This document shows positions 46,312 to 56,070 of a stretch of 64,000 bases of DNA, piece by piece; position 1 is the stretch's first letter; each line of letters starts with the position of its first letter. The position numbers were made by a program, and so were the translations under genes. The notes beneath the pieces are model-generated. The model was not told where the DNA came from and ran no database searches. It was given only the letters and a program-made list of their open reading frames with translations. The DNA comes from Marinomonas rhizomae (GTDB lineage Bacteria > Pseudomonadota > Gammaproteobacteria > Pseudomonadales > Marinomonadaceae): NCBI RefSeq assembly GCF_003315485.1, contig NZ_QNSE01000002.1:1-64000 (forward strand), given 5' to 3'.

Positions 46312-47376
46312 CTAGAACTTATACATCGCCATGACTTCAACTTGCTGTCCAGCAGGACGCGTTACAATGCTACCGCTCGCGGCACCATTAGTCGCGGCAC
46401 TTTGATCTCGTAGCTCGACACCAATATCAAGCCCTGGAAGGTAAGTGTAAATCATGTTCGCTGTGGTAATGGTCAGCGTATCATCCGCCAAACTTGAAGC
46501 ATCTGTCGACACTTGGCCATAGCGTAAATTCGCTCGTAACTTATCATTCAATTTATGACCAATACCCGCTGAAAAGCCAGTAACCGTCAATAGGTCTCCA
46601 TTACCATCTAATTCGGCTGAGGCCGCTGTTCCAGCAGCTCCGTTGTACCCCCAACCAGCATATATTGCAGCACCCGTACCAGAAAAACCGCTTACAGATA
46701 CACTAGTGTCACCAAATTTAAGCTTTGCTGCCAAAGACAATGCGGCACCAAATTTCGACTCGCTATCGTTTGTATCAGAGGGCGTTGTATCGACGTCTCT
46801 ACCTGTAACCGACACGTTATAGGCATGGCCTTCGGCGGTTCTATGTGTGTATCCGACAACCAAATCAGGAAGGCTTGCATGACTATAAAGAGGATCCTGT
46901 GCAGTTAAGCGTAAACCCCCCTTTGCATAATGCGCAACAAGGTCAGGTCGGACTACTGCTCCGTTCCCTGAAACCGTACCAATACCCGTTCCATAGAAGT
47001 TAATCATTTCAGTATCAAAAGGCGCATTAGCGAAAAACTGCCCAGTCCAAGTCTGACCCACCGTTAAATTATCAACCGTCAATGTTGCATGGCGTAGACG
47101 AAATACTGAAGAAGCGCCTCGGAAATCGCCTTCAATAAAGCCTTTCAGTTTATGATCGCCTTCTTGGCGGCTAGTCGTCACGTTTAAACGTGACTGGCTA
47201 GCACTACTTTCAAACGTACTACGACTCTCATCAGGATTGTTAAAAACACCCTCAGCTTTAATATAACCACCCACACTAAATTGAGTACCGTTAAAATCCC
47301 CCAATTCAAGCGCAAAACCTTGAGAAGATAAGCCTGCAATAATGACCGCTTGTGCGATTTTATTTTTCATCAACAT
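46312..47376 (-). CDS. Outer-membrane porin, DcaP-like
   Basis: Beta-barrel porin of about 354 residues. The ATG at 47376 (or 47370) gives a signal peptide (KNKIAQAVIIAGLSSQGFA); the longer frame to 47493 is rejected because it adds a non-signal leader. The mature N-terminus FNGTQFSVGGYIKAEGVFN, the FIEGDFRG and LRHATLTVDNLTVGQTWTG motifs, and a final phenylalanine (VMAMYKF) fit trimeric DcaP-type porins. These admit organic acids or sugars; the substrate is unknown. Confidence 0.85.
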   Translation of the reverse strand: MLMKNKIAQAVIIAGLSSQGFALELGDFNGTQFSVGGYIKAEGVFNNPDESRSTFESSASQSRLNVTTSRQEGDHKLKGFIEGDFRGASSVFRLRHATLTVDNLTVGQTWTGQFFANAPFDTEMINFYGTGIGTVSGNGAVVRPDLVAHYAKGGLRLTAQDPLYSHASLPDLVVGYTHRTAEGHAYNVSVTGRDVDTTPSDTNDSESKFGAALSLAAKLKFGDTSVSVSGFSGTGAAIYAGWGYNGAAGTAASAELDGNGDLLTVTGFSAGIGHKLNDKLRANLRYGQVSTDASSLADDTLTITTANMIYTYLPGLDIGVELRDQSAATNGAASGSIVTRPAGQQVEVMAMYKF

Positions 47377-47494
47377 ATGGATACCATCCTGTTCATTCAC
47401 AGTTATATTTATAATTAGAGGGTCAATATCGCAAAGCAATGCGTATCCAGATATCCATATAGTGCAATCTTTGTACACTAGGTGAAAAGACAAT

Positions 47495-47529
47495 AAAAAA
47501 GCCGCGGCCTAGTCGGCAGCGGCTTTTTT
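47495..47529. terminator. Bidirectional-type terminator of the yehS-like gene
   Basis: AAAAAAGCCGC (47495-47505) pairs with GCGGCTTTTTT (47519-47529). It lies just past the stop of the minus-strand DUF1456 gene and before the porin promoter. Confidence 0.9.
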
Positions 47530-47561
47530 ATTGAAAGCACGAAGTTCTAAAAGATTAGAAA

Positions 47562-48020
47562 TTACACGCGAAACTGCTTCTGCAATCCCATCAGGAAGTT
47601 ACGCAAGATTTGGTCTTTGCATTCACAATAGTGGCGGTTGCCTGGTTTGCGAAAGAAAGAGCTTAGCTCATGCTTGCTTAGGTTGAATTCCGCAAGTGAC
47701 ATGATGTCGAGGATTTCTTCAGCTTGTAGGTTCAAGGCTATGCGTAATTTCATAAATACAGCGTTGTTGGTCAGGCGCTTTTCCGGCACAGGCTGTGGGC
47801 CTTCACGCTTGCCGCGTTTAGTGTTAATCAATCCATTGAGGAATGTCGCCATTTCCACGTCAATCATTTCAACATAGCCTGCATCATCTTCTTTTTTTAG
47901 CCAGCTGGTGACTTGCTCTTGTGAAGCGATACCATCGGCAGAGGCAAAAATGTCCACTATATCCAGTTCTTTCAAATCAAAGGTATAGCGAAGGCGGCGT
48001 AAAATATCGTTGTTGTTCAA
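47562..48020 (-). CDS. yehS: YehS-like DUF1456 protein
   Basis: Cytoplasmic protein of 152 residues made of two similar DUF1456 repeats, each with an N-terminal FxLKExxLVDIF-like helix: NDILRRLRYTFDLKELDIVD in the first and NNAVFMKLRIALNLQAEEIL in the second. The start is a TTG, supported by TAGGAAA 6 bp upstream and by family length; no nearby ATG fits. The function of the family is unknown. A strong terminator follows. Confidence 0.9.
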   Translation of the reverse strand: MNNNDILRRLRYTFDLKELDIVDIFASADGIASQEQVTSWLKKEDDAGYVEMIDVEMATFLNGLINTKRGKREGPQPVPEKRLTNNAVFMKLRIALNLQAEEILDIMSLAEFNLSKHELSSFFRKPGNRHYCECKDQILRNFLMGLQKQFRV

Positions 48021-48235
48021 AATGATTTCCTAGTGTTAGGGGGCATAAATAATAGTAGGATGCGACTCTAGCAGATTGGCAAAATTTTACCTACATCTGT
48101 CGCTAAATTCGTAAGAATATCGTCGAAAATGCATGATTAACGTAAAATTTTAGATTCTGTCTGCAAGCTATATTGATTAGCAACAGAACTGGCGACTTAA
48201 TAGCTTATATTTCTCACTTTCATGGATGTAAGCCA

Positions 48236-49369
48236 GTGAACATTACGCAAAAACCCACTCTGATAGACATCAAGACGCCCCAACAACCGTCTGTTGTCGA
48301 ATCCAACCAGTCGAAAGCCAAGAAATCCTCTCGAGTTATTGAATTTGATTACCTACGTGGGTTGGCCATTGTACTAATTGTATTAGGGCATTCCATTACC
48401 AACACCAATGACGGCTTCCCTGTTTGGCTAGAGAATATTATTCGCGGTGGCACTGGCGTTTTTGTGTTTATTTCGGGCTTTTTCTTTCATCACATTTTCG
48501 CTCAACGCTTTGATTATCAAAACTTTATGTCAAAGAAGGTGCAGAACGTATTGGTGCCATTCTTGTCGGTGTCAGCGTTTGCCATTGTAGCCAATTTCTT
48601 CGTTTTTCTGTTCGTTGATCGCGTTACTCTAATGAAAGCTTTATCAATGTGCTGGGCACTCATACAGCAAGGTTTTGTGTTGTTTCCCCATTGGTATATT
48701 CCTTTTATTATGGCGACTTTTCTTTGCTCTGGACTGCATTTTCGTTATTTAAAACTGCCATTATTGACTCAGTTAACCATCTTGGCATTATTTTCAATCA
48801 CCGCCGTCGTGATTCACCGTCCAGATGGCAATATCAATGTGCTGCAATCTGTTGTGTATTTTACCCCTTTCTATTTAGTGGGCATGCTGTACTCACAGTA
48901 TTTAGATTGGATGAAGCAACACTACCGTTACTTTTTGACCGCTGCGATTATCGCAGTAATCACAACAGTCTGGTTGCAATCTAGTGTGCTATTCCATGCA
49001 GGTGGCTATCATAAAGCGGCATTTGAATGGGCGGGTATTGATTTACAGTTCATTCAAAAAATGGGCCTGTGCGTTTTATTTGTCGGGGTTTGCTATCATC
49101 TCGTTTGGCCTGCACTTGGCAAACACTTGATAATGCTAGCCTCTATTAGCTTCGCGATTTTCTTTTTGCATCCCTTACTCAGCATGATTTGGGGCAATAC
49201 CAAATACTTATTGCTCAATGCTGGCTATATCGAACCCAATACCACCATGGCTTATAGCCTTATCTCATCGGTATGTTTGTTTATTTTTCAGTTCTATGGA
49301 TCGGTGTGGTTGATAGGAAAGCTAAAACGTTTATTGAAATCAAAAAGCCGACTGTTGATTGGCGCTTGA
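48236..49369 (+). CDS. Acyltransferase 3 family membrane protein
   Basis: Inner-membrane acyltransferase of about 377 residues with roughly ten helices. The family start motif is FDYLRGLAIVLIVLGHS (catalytic-type histidine in LGHS), followed by GTGVFVFISGFFFHHIF and KKVQNVLVPFL. Members acetylate or acylate sugars and cell-surface polymers. The GTG at 48236 is preferred over a distant TTG at 48173; neither has an excellent ribosome site. No polysaccharide cluster adjoins it, so the acceptor is unknown. Confidence 0.85.
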   Translation: MNITQKPTLIDIKTPQQPSVVESNQSKAKKSSRVIEFDYLRGLAIVLIVLGHSITNTNDGFPVWLENIIRGGTGVFVFISGFFFHHIFAQRFDYQNFMSKKVQNVLVPFLSVSAFAIVANFFVFLFVDRVTLMKALSMCWALIQQGFVLFPHWYIPFIMATFLCSGLHFRYLKLPLLTQLTILALFSITAVVIHRPDGNINVLQSVVYFTPFYLVGMLYSQYLDWMKQHYRYFLTAAIIAVITTVWLQSSVLFHAGGYHKAAFEWAGIDLQFIQKMGLCVLFVGVCYHLVWPALGKHLIMLASISFAIFFLHPLLSMIWGNTKYLLLNAGYIEPNTTMAYSLISSVCLFIFQFYGSVWLIGKLKRLLKSKSRLLIGA

Positions 49370-49464
49370 TAGCACAAGAGACTAAGTGAAAATATCTTTT
49401 GGTTTATTTTTGTTCAGTTTATTGTCATCTTTAAAACTCTAAAAAAAATTGAAAGGTATGAATA

Positions 49465-50082
49465 ATGATTAGTATAGAATTTTTAATCACTTCATTAATT
49501 CTGGTGCTTATTCCGGGAACGGGTGTCATCTACACGATTTCAACAGGGCTTTTTCAAGGGACTCGTGCTTCATTTTCTGCGGCATTAGGCTGCACTTTGG
49601 GCATAGTCCCTTCGATGCTAGCCAGTATTTTTGGCTTAGCCGTTATTCTGAATACCAGCGCATTGGCATTTCAAGTGGTGAAATTCATCGGTGTGGCTTA
49701 TTTACTTTATTTAGCTTGGGGAATGTGGCGTGAATCTGATGGGTTCGCATTAGAAAAGACTGAAGATAAGCAGATTAATTTATTCCAAGTCGCTCTAAAA
49801 GGTTGTCTTATCAATGTGTTAAATCCAAAACTGACTATCTTCTTCTTGGCGTTTTTACCGCAATTTATTCATTCAAATATCAGTTCGACGACCAGCCAAA
49901 TGCTATTGCTTGGCGGTACTTTTATGGCAATGACACTCATTGTTTTCATTCTATATGGAGCTCTCGCCAGTAGAGCGCGTAAATACTTGATAGGCTCCTC
50001 TAACATAGCAAAGTACTTGCAAAAAACCTTTGCGGCTAGCTTCGCTTTATTGGGTGTAAAGCTTGCACTTACTGATCGCTGA
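49465..50082 (+). CDS. LysE/RhtB-family amino-acid exporter
   Basis: Inner-membrane exporter of 205 residues with about six helices. The N-terminal ILVLIPGTGVIYTISTGLFQ and the VKFIGVAYLLYLAWGMWRE helix, followed by FQVALKGCLINVLNPKLTIF, are diagnostic for the RhtB/LysE family, which exports homoserine, threonine, lysine or similar compounds. AAAGG precedes the ATG. It is convergent with rsmC, with a shared terminator. The substrate is unknown. Confidence 0.92.
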   Translation: MISIEFLITSLILVLIPGTGVIYTISTGLFQGTRASFSAALGCTLGIVPSMLASIFGLAVILNTSALAFQVVKFIGVAYLLYLAWGMWRESDGFALEKTEDKQINLFQVALKGCLINVLNPKLTIFFLAFLPQFIHSNISSTTSQMLLLGGTFMAMTLIVFILYGALASRARKYLIGSSNIAKYLQKTFAASFALLGVKLALTDR

Positions 50083-50167
50083 TATACCTTAGAGTGAAGA
50101 GATAACAAAAAAATCTCGTTGTGGCTCCGCATCAATTGTATTAAAAGCCCATACTATAAAAATTATA

Positions 50168-50197
50168 AAAACGCCCATTTTTTCAAATGGGCGTTTT
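50168..50197. terminator. Bidirectional terminator, lysE-like/rsmC
   Basis: Perfect 13-bp stem: AAAACGCCCATTT (50168-50180), loop TTTC, AAATGGGCGTTTT (50185-50197). Confidence 0.92.
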
Positions 50198-50218
50198 CGT
50201 TTCGCAAAAGCTGGGGCG

Positions 50219-51280
50219 TTATTTTTTCTTCGGTTGGCGACCGTGATAGATGGCGAAGCCTTTGTCTCGATACAGTCGAGTATGCGAGCCCAGCGCCGCA
50301 TCTAAGATTGGCGGATAACGTAAGAAGTCGTTGGCAACCACAAACAACTCTCCGTTTAAGGTAAGGTGTTGCTTCACCGCCATAAAGAAGCTTTCTGCAA
50401 TGCTGTAGTCGGTATTCACGCCACTGTGGAATGGTGGATTAGTGACAACATAATTAAAGCGGCCTTTCACTTCACCTAAACCATTGGAAGCAATAACAGT
50501 AACCGCGTCGCTGACTTGGTTCGCAGCGAAGGTCAGTTCCGTCGCTTTCAACGCTAACACGCTGTCGTCCAACGCGGTGATGCGCGCTCCCGTTTTGTTG
50601 TGTAGCCAAAGGGCGATAATACCGTCACCACAACCGAAATCGAGTATTCGTGCACTGGCAACATCGCTCATAAAGCGGTGCTGGCTTAGCTGGTTCAATA
50701 AAATGTCGGTGCCTTTGTCTAATTTGCCATGACCAAAAACGCCCGGCAAGCTGCACAGAGTTAATGTTTGTCCTGCGACGTCTTGTTGCCAAGTCACAAT
50801 CCAATCTTCGAATACAAATGGTTTCGCTGGACGGCGCTTGTAGCCGGTATAAAGCAAACAGTGTTTGGCGCCATCTCGTTTACCAACTTCGTCTAATCCA
50901 TCTTCTAGACGCTTCATAGAGGATTTAACACCGCTTTTATTATCACCCACCAGCCAGATTTGACCGCCATCTTTTAGCAGAGGCAAAACCGCCGCAAGCA
51001 GATAGTCTAATAACTCTTTCGCTTTAGGCTGATAGATCACAATATGATCAAAATCACTACCATTCTCTGCCGTCCATTGCTCGGACAAAAACAGCTTTTC
51101 GTCCGCAAAGCCAACTCGCAACAAAGCATCATAAAAGGTTTTAGACTGGCACCAAGCAGACACATCCGCGTTTTTGCTTAGATCAAGTGGATAGGTGTCT
51201 TCAGGGTTAGCAAATAACACTTTGCCGACCAAGTCTTCTTCGTTGCGCACCAATAATTGGCTCGTCGAGTTAAGATTCAT
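50219..51280 (-). CDS. rsmC: 16S rRNA m2G1207 methyltransferase, RsmC
   Basis: SAM-dependent RNA methyltransferase of 353 residues with the RsmC two-domain layout. The N-terminal domain lacks catalytic motifs. The C-terminal domain has SLPGVFGHGKLDKGT, the SAM motif ILDFGCGDGIIALWL and the catalytic NPPFHSG, with the late FLRYPPILDAAL. RlmG is the nearest alternative; the SLPGVFG segment favours RsmC. It overlaps the upstream GGCT-like gene by 11 bp. Confidence 0.88.
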   Translation of the reverse strand: MNLNSTSQLLVRNEEDLVGKVLFANPEDTYPLDLSKNADVSAWCQSKTFYDALLRVGFADEKLFLSEQWTAENGSDFDHIVIYQPKAKELLDYLLAAVLPLLKDGGQIWLVGDNKSGVKSSMKRLEDGLDEVGKRDGAKHCLLYTGYKRRPAKPFVFEDWIVTWQQDVAGQTLTLCSLPGVFGHGKLDKGTDILLNQLSQHRFMSDVASARILDFGCGDGIIALWLHNKTGARITALDDSVLALKATELTFAANQVSDAVTVIASNGLGEVKGRFNYVVTNPPFHSGVNTDYSIAESFFMAVKQHLTLNGELFVVANDFLRYPPILDAALGSHTRLYRDKGFAIYHGRQPKKK

Positions 51281-51878
51281 AAGTTACAGATAGCTCTTTA
51301 ATAGATAAGGTGGTTACCGGCGCTAATAAAATATTCAAACGCTCAGTAGGAATTTCTGGTTGCACTCGCGGATAACGCGGTGCCTTTCGATCATTCAATA
51401 AAGGCGATGCCCAGCCTTTAGTCAATGTTAGAAAGTCTTGGGCAAAATCATCTCCATGCTCTAAGCAACCCGACAAAATCACATCTAGATAGCTTAATGC
51501 AATAGGACACTCATGGTGAGGATCAACCACATCATCCGTGTGATAAACCCAATAAGTGCCTTCCGGCAAAGGGTGATCTTGATAGGTTGTTAATTGCTTG
51601 GCATCGATTACGGCTCTTTGATAGCCTTGCTCTCGCTCGTCGAATAAGGGAAATTGATCGTAAGGCACTTCAACCAATACGCCATTGCAGGCTTTTTCTG
51701 CTGCGTGAATAACCGCCACAGAGCTCATGCCGTATTCAACCGACATGACTGACCAATGACGCTCAAATCCATGTAATTTAACGGGCCAAACCTTGCCAGT
51801 TTCACCTGTTTTAGCACGGCTTTCACCATTAATTAAGCTGCCATAACCCAAGATGAAGTGTCGATCTAATGCACTCAT
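51270..51878 (-). CDS. Gamma-glutamylcyclotransferase-like protein (second copy)
   Basis: Cytoplasmic protein of about 202 residues. The GGCT/AIG2 signature is HFILGYGSLINGESRAK, with LFDEREQGYQR providing the acidic catalytic-type region. It is longer than, and not closely similar to, the GGCT-like protein at 16172-16582. The start at 51878 is preferred; an in-frame ATG at 51890 adds four residues. It sits directly upstream of rsmC and overlaps it. Confidence 0.8.
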   Translation of the reverse strand: MSALDRHFILGYGSLINGESRAKTGETGKVWPVKLHGFERHWSVMSVEYGMSSVAVIHAAEKACNGVLVEVPYDQFPLFDEREQGYQRAVIDAKQLTTYQDHPLPEGTYWVYHTDDVVDPHHECPIALSYLDVILSGCLEHGDDFAQDFLTLTKGWASPLLNDRKAPRYPRVQPEIPTERLNILLAPVTTLSIKELSVTYES

Positions 51879-52000
51879 AGCCGCCCCCAAGCAAAACTAA
51901 GTAAATCAAATTCCAGATAACTAGCATGATAACGTGTGGCTTTAAACAGTACTAGCTTATGTCTTCATTGATCGAAAGAAGGAAGGAAGATAAAGACGCT

Positions 52001-52028
52001 AAAATGCTCTGAAAAATCAGAGCATTTT
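52001..52028. terminator. Terminator of the emr operon
   Basis: Perfect 12-bp stem: AAAATGCTCTGA (52001-52012), loop AAAA, TCAGAGCATTTT (52017-52028), 40 bp past the emrB stop on the minus strand. Confidence 0.9.
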
Positions 52029-52067
52029 TAGTGTTTAACTGAATATTCGTAAATTTTGTCGCTTTTT

Positions 52068-53594
52068 CTACGCTGGGACGTGTTTCGATTTCCCCTTCAG
52101 TAAAAGCACCAAGGGTAAAGCCGCAACGGTAATCCACATCATCAAACGAAAGTCTTGTAAATACGCCAAAGTAGCCGCTTGGCCTGTGACAACCTGGTTT
52201 AGTGCAGCAAGTCCAGCGGCGGTTGTCGTGTTATAAGCTCCCTGTTCTTGAGAAATCTGCAAAGCAAGATTAAATGGATTGATATAGTCTGCAAACGCGG
52301 CATGATTTATCTGCGTTCGCTGCGCTAAATAGGTTGTCACCACCGAAATGCCGATACTACTGCCGATGTTTCTCAGCAAACTAAACATAGACGTGCCTTC
52401 GTTACGGTATTTAGGGTCTAAGGTCGCAAAACTGATAGTGGATAAAGGAACAAAGATAAACCCTAGCCCAGTACCCTGGACCATTCCTGTTCGAATAATG
52501 TCCCACGCCGTCACTTCAGTCGTAAACAAAGTCATTTCCCACATTGAGTAAGTGATCAGCACCAAGCCCAATGTAATAAATAAGCGAGCATCAATTTTGT
52601 TCGCAAAGCGTCCAACAATGATCATTGCCGCCATGGTACCAAAGCCCCTAGGAGCTAATATCGCGCCAATATCCACAACAGGGTAGCCCATTAACGAATT
52701 CATGAAAGGCGGTAGTAGTGCCATTGATGACAACAAAATAATGCCGACAATGAAAATAAACACCATGCCGATACTAAAGTTCCTATCGCGAAACATTTTC
52801 GGATCGATAAACGGATGGCTGTGGGTAAAAATATGCACTAAAAACATAGCGCCACAAACCACGGTTAGCAAACCTTCTATTGTCACTTCTAAACTGGAAA
52901 ACCAGTTTTGCGACTCGCCTCGGTCGAGCATCATTTGTAAGCTACCAATGGCAACTCCGAGCAGTACAAAACCATACATATCAAAACTACGCTTCTTATC
53001 GAGTTTTGATTCTTCTAGGAAGCCTGCAAGACCGAGCCAAGCAATGATGCCAAATGGTACATTGATATAAAACACCCAGCGCCAGCTATAATACTCCGTC
53101 AACAAGCCCCCTAGATAAGGCCCTAAGATTGGCCCAACCATGACACCAACACCCCACATGGCCATCGCTGAACCATGCTTCTCTTTAGGGTAAGTATCGA
53201 GCAATACAGACTGAGACAAGGGCACCAAGCTCGCGCCAAACACACCTTGCAGCAAACGGAATAACACAATCTGGTCTAAAGACTGTGCGGCACCACATAA
53301 AATAGACGATACGGTGAAGCCTACAATTGACCACATAAACAGACGTTTACGGCCAATTCTTGCGGACAAAATCCCCGTCAATGGCATACAAATCGCAGCA
53401 GCCACTATGTAAGATGTCAGCACCCAAGATATCTGATCTTGAGTGGTGCCCATGGCACCCTTCATATGTGGCAAGGCCACATTAGCAATGGTGGTATCTA
53501 ACGCCTGCATGATGGTCGCTAACATCACAGATATCGTGATCATTACGCGATTCGTGCTTGCGCCCTCCGTTTTTAGGCTCTGCGTAAGCGCCAT
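52068..53594 (-). CDS. emrB: EmrB/QacA-type multidrug exporter (DHA2)
   Basis: Fourteen-helix proton antiporter of 508 residues. The N-terminal MLATIMQALDTTIANVALPH carries the conserved LDTTIANVALP motif of the DHA2 family; GRKRLFMWSIVGF is motif A and GPILGPYLGGLL is motif C. It works with the adjacent EmrA-type adaptor and an outer-membrane channel to export hydrophobic drugs or fatty acids. emrA lies 10 bp upstream. Confidence 0.94.
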   Translation of the reverse strand: MALTQSLKTEGASTNRVMITISVMLATIMQALDTTIANVALPHMKGAMGTTQDQISWVLTSYIVAAAICMPLTGILSARIGRKRLFMWSIVGFTVSSILCGAAQSLDQIVLFRLLQGVFGASLVPLSQSVLLDTYPKEKHGSAMAMWGVGVMVGPILGPYLGGLLTEYYSWRWVFYINVPFGIIAWLGLAGFLEESKLDKKRSFDMYGFVLLGVAIGSLQMMLDRGESQNWFSSLEVTIEGLLTVVCGAMFLVHIFTHSHPFIDPKMFRDRNFSIGMVFIFIVGIILLSSMALLPPFMNSLMGYPVVDIGAILAPRGFGTMAAMIIVGRFANKIDARLFITLGLVLITYSMWEMTLFTTEVTAWDIIRTGMVQGTGLGFIFVPLSTISFATLDPKYRNEGTSMFSLLRNIGSSIGISVVTTYLAQRTQINHAAFADYINPFNLALQISQEQGAYNTTTAAGLAALNQVVTGQAATLAYLQDFRLMMWITVAALPLVLLLKGKSKHVPA

Positions 53595-53604
53595 ATCTAT
53601 TGCC

Positions 53605-54669
53605 TCACAAAGCTAGACCGAATAAACGGCGCTGGTGTTCTGTATCTATCGTGACATTTGAACTAAAACCGGTACGTAATACTGGCGTATCTTGATCAGC
53701 ATCAACAAGAACCCTTACGGAAAGGCGCTGAGCGATTTTCACCCAATTGCCTGTCGCATTTTCAGCTGGAATCACAGAGAATTCAGATCCCGTCGCAGGA
53801 CTAATACTCTCAACTTTGCCATGCAATGACACACCAGGATAAGCATCAACCTCGATTTCAACATCTTGTCCTGGCTTCACATAAGTCAGGTCCTTTTCAG
53901 TGAAATTGGCTGCAATCCATTGTTGTTCATCGGACACCAACACCATAGCAGTAGAGCCCGCGGTTACATATTCACCGTTATTCGGCACCTTGGCGACCAC
54001 GCCTGATGCTGGCGCTCTCACGTCAACATGTCCGAGGTTAATTCTTGCTTGATCTAGCGCGGCTTGAGCAGTTTGATAACTTGGATGATCTTCCAGTGGC
54101 GCACTAGGGTCTCCGCCTAGAGTCTCTTTTAAACGGAATAAATCTTTCTTCAATGTTGCGACCTTCAGCTCACTAACTTCGGCCGCCTGTTTGGCTTGGT
54201 CGAACTGAGTGTCAGAAATAAACTTTTGTTTTAACAGATTCGCCTGACGTTTCTCTTCTCGTTGGTTAAAAGCAAATTGATTCTCAGCCTGTTTTATTTC
54301 AGCTTTCTTCTCTTCATAAGCGGCTTTTTGTTCCAGTATGTTTAATCTAGCTTGCTGCAACTGTGCTTGTGCTTTGGCCTCGGCTACTTTAAATGGCGTG
54401 GCATCAATACCAAACAATAACTGACCTTTTAAAACTTTTTCGTTTTCTTTGACGGCTATGGTTTGAATCGCACCAGACACTTCCGTATTAATCGCCGTGA
54501 TGTCCGATTGGACATAAGCATTGTCCGTTTCAACATAGCGACCACCCTTCATATAAACAAACACAGAAGCTAAAACGACCACTAAAGGTAATGCCACTAA
54601 TAACATACGACGAGTCGTGCGCTTTTCAATTTGCTTTGGCACCGATGGATTATTTTCTTGTTCACTCAT
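53605..54669 (-). CDS. emrA: EmrA/HlyD-family membrane-fusion protein
   Basis: Periplasmic adaptor of 354 residues anchored by one N-terminal helix (MLLVALPLVVVLASVFVYM, about residues 22-40). The first lipoyl half (VETDNAYVQSDITAINTEVS), a long coiled-coil hairpin (about residues 90-195) and the second lipoyl half (RAPASGVVAKVPNNGEYVTA) follow in order. It bridges EmrB to an outer-membrane channel. marR is 24 bp upstream, and emrB follows. Confidence 0.94.
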   Translation of the reverse strand: MSEQENNPSVPKQIEKRTTRRMLLVALPLVVVLASVFVYMKGGRYVETDNAYVQSDITAINTEVSGAIQTIAVKENEKVLKGQLLFGIDATPFKVAEAKAQAQLQQARLNILEQKAAYEEKKAEIKQAENQFAFNQREEKRQANLLKQKFISDTQFDQAKQAAEVSELKVATLKKDLFRLKETLGGDPSAPLEDHPSYQTAQAALDQARINLGHVDVRAPASGVVAKVPNNGEYVTAGSTAMVLVSDEQQWIAANFTEKDLTYVKPGQDVEIEVDAYPGVSLHGKVESISPATGSEFSVIPAENATGNWVKIAQRLSVRVLVDADQDTPVLRTGFSSNVTIDTEHQRRLFGLAL

Positions 54670-54693
54670 TTCCAGTATTTCCCCAAGTAAATT

Positions 54694-55119
54694 CTATAAT
54701 GACAGGTCCGTTGATAAATTTTTATGCATAACAGAAAGTGCGCCCTGAAGAGCATTTGCCTGCTCCTCCGTTAATCCCTGCAAAGCTTTCTCACGAACTC
54801 GCTTAACTTCGATATCAATTTTTTCTAACAAGGGCGCCGATTTATCCATTAAATACAATCCGTAAGCACGACGATCTTTTGGATCAGGGCGACGCTCAAC
54901 TAGCTCATCTTCCGCTAATTGATCAATTAGACGAGCAAGCGTGATGGGTTGAATATCCAGCATTTCAGCTAATTGCACCTGTCTAATACCTTCACAATGA
55001 GAAACATAAACCAGTGCCCGCGCTTGCATGGGGGTCATGCATAAGTCGCTTTTGGAATACTCCCTACGCATGAGGCGAATGATGTCAGTTAGAAGAAAAC
55101 CAATGTTGTTTGTTTGCAT
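54694..55119 (-). CDS. MarR-family regulator of the emr operon
   Basis: Winged-helix repressor of 141 residues: MTPMQARALVYVSHCEGIRQ, then VQLAEMLDIQPITLARLIDQ, then the wing ELVERRPDPKDRRAYGLYL with the conserved DxRxxxL-like turn. As first gene of the marR-emrA-emrB operon, it probably represses its own transcript until a drug-like ligand binds, as EmrR does. The A/T-rich upstream region, with ATATTTAATAT near 55129, probably holds its operator. Confidence 0.92.
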   Translation of the reverse strand: MQTNNIGFLLTDIIRLMRREYSKSDLCMTPMQARALVYVSHCEGIRQVQLAEMLDIQPITLARLIDQLAEDELVERRPDPKDRRAYGLYLMDKSAPLLEKIDIEVKRVREKALQGLTEEQANALQGALSVMHKNLSTDLSL

Positions 55120-55320
55120 TCAAATCACCATATTTAATATCCTACGATTATTATATACATTACTTACTATATTCAATGCGAGCTTATAAACATGCCTAAT
55201 ACTTCCTTAATCTACGAAAAGGAGAGAATCAGAATCCCTCTATCTCATAGAACTTGAGAATTGGTTTTACTTAAATGGGTACGTTATTGTTAGGATAAAT
55301 AAAATAGCAAGGAGCATGAT

Positions 55321-56070
55321 GTGACATCGTCAATACTATTAATTACTGGTGGTGGAAGAGGCATTGGGGCAGCAACGGCGAAACTCGCCGCCCAACAAGG
55401 CTATAAAGTTATTATCAACTACCGAAAAGATGTAACTTCCGCTGAAAATGTTGTCGCTGACATCATCGCATCTGGCGGACTAGCACATTGCGTACAAGCG
55501 GACATAAGCGACACAGAACAAGTCAGTAAGATGTTTGCCACGATTCGACGTAACTGGGGGCCTATTAAGGCGTTGGTCAATAGCGCTGGAGTATTAGATC
55601 AACAAGCTAGGTTTGTCGATACCAAACCAGAACGTTGGCAACGCATCTTTCAAACCAATGTTTTTGGCACCATGCAATGCTGCCAAGAAGCCTTCCAAGA
55701 TATGGCTAAGAGCAAAGGAGGCGAAGGCGGAGCAATCGTCAACGTCTCTTCTTTGGCCTCTGTTTATGGCTCACCAAATGAATATGTGGATTATGCTGCC
55801 AGCAAAGGCGCCGTCGACTCTTTCTCCAAAGGCTTTGCCTTGGAAGTAGCTAGCGATGGCATTCGAGTTAACGTAGTCAGACCTGGATTGATATATACCG
55901 ACATGCACGCCGATGGCGGAGAAGCGGGCAGAGTAGATCGCGTAGGCCCTAATTTACCGCTGCAGCGCGGAGGACAACCCGAAGAGGTCGCCGAAGCGAT
56001 TCTCTGGTTGCTCAGCGACAAATCCAGTTATTCCACTGGTGGCTTTATTGATGTTGGCGGTGGGCGATAA
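55321..56070 (+). CDS. Short-chain dehydrogenase/reductase (SDR)
   Basis: NAD(P)-dependent oxidoreductase of 249 residues, classical SDR. The cofactor motif is TGGGRGIGAATAK, the NAG motif is NSAGVLD (a serine in place of the usual alanine), and the catalytic set is Ser in NVSSLASVYG and YxxxK in YAASKG. The C-terminus STGGFIDVGGGR is typical of the glucose-dehydrogenase/FabG-like branch. It starts with GTG after AAGGAG. The substrate is unknown. Confidence 0.92.
   Translation: MTSSILLITGGGRGIGAATAKLAAQQGYKVIINYRKDVTSAENVVADIIASGGLAHCVQADISDTEQVSKMFATIRRNWGPIKALVNSAGVLDQQARFVDTKPERWQRIFQTNVFGTMQCCQEAFQDMAKSKGGEGGAIVNVSSLASVYGSPNEYVDYAASKGAVDSFSKGFALEVASDGIRVNVVRPGLIYTDMHADGGEAGRVDRVGPNLPLQRGGQPEEVAEAILWLLSDKSSYSTGGFIDVGGGR

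Noticed and set aside
47377-47493. Extended N-terminus of the porin
   Set aside because: The added 39 residues contain no signal peptide, whereas the ATG at 47376 starts a typical one; the region is better read as promoter and leader.
16172-51878. The two GGCT-like genes as a recent duplication
   Set aside because: Beyond the YGS/YGT signature the proteins differ in length and sequence, so they look like separate family branches.
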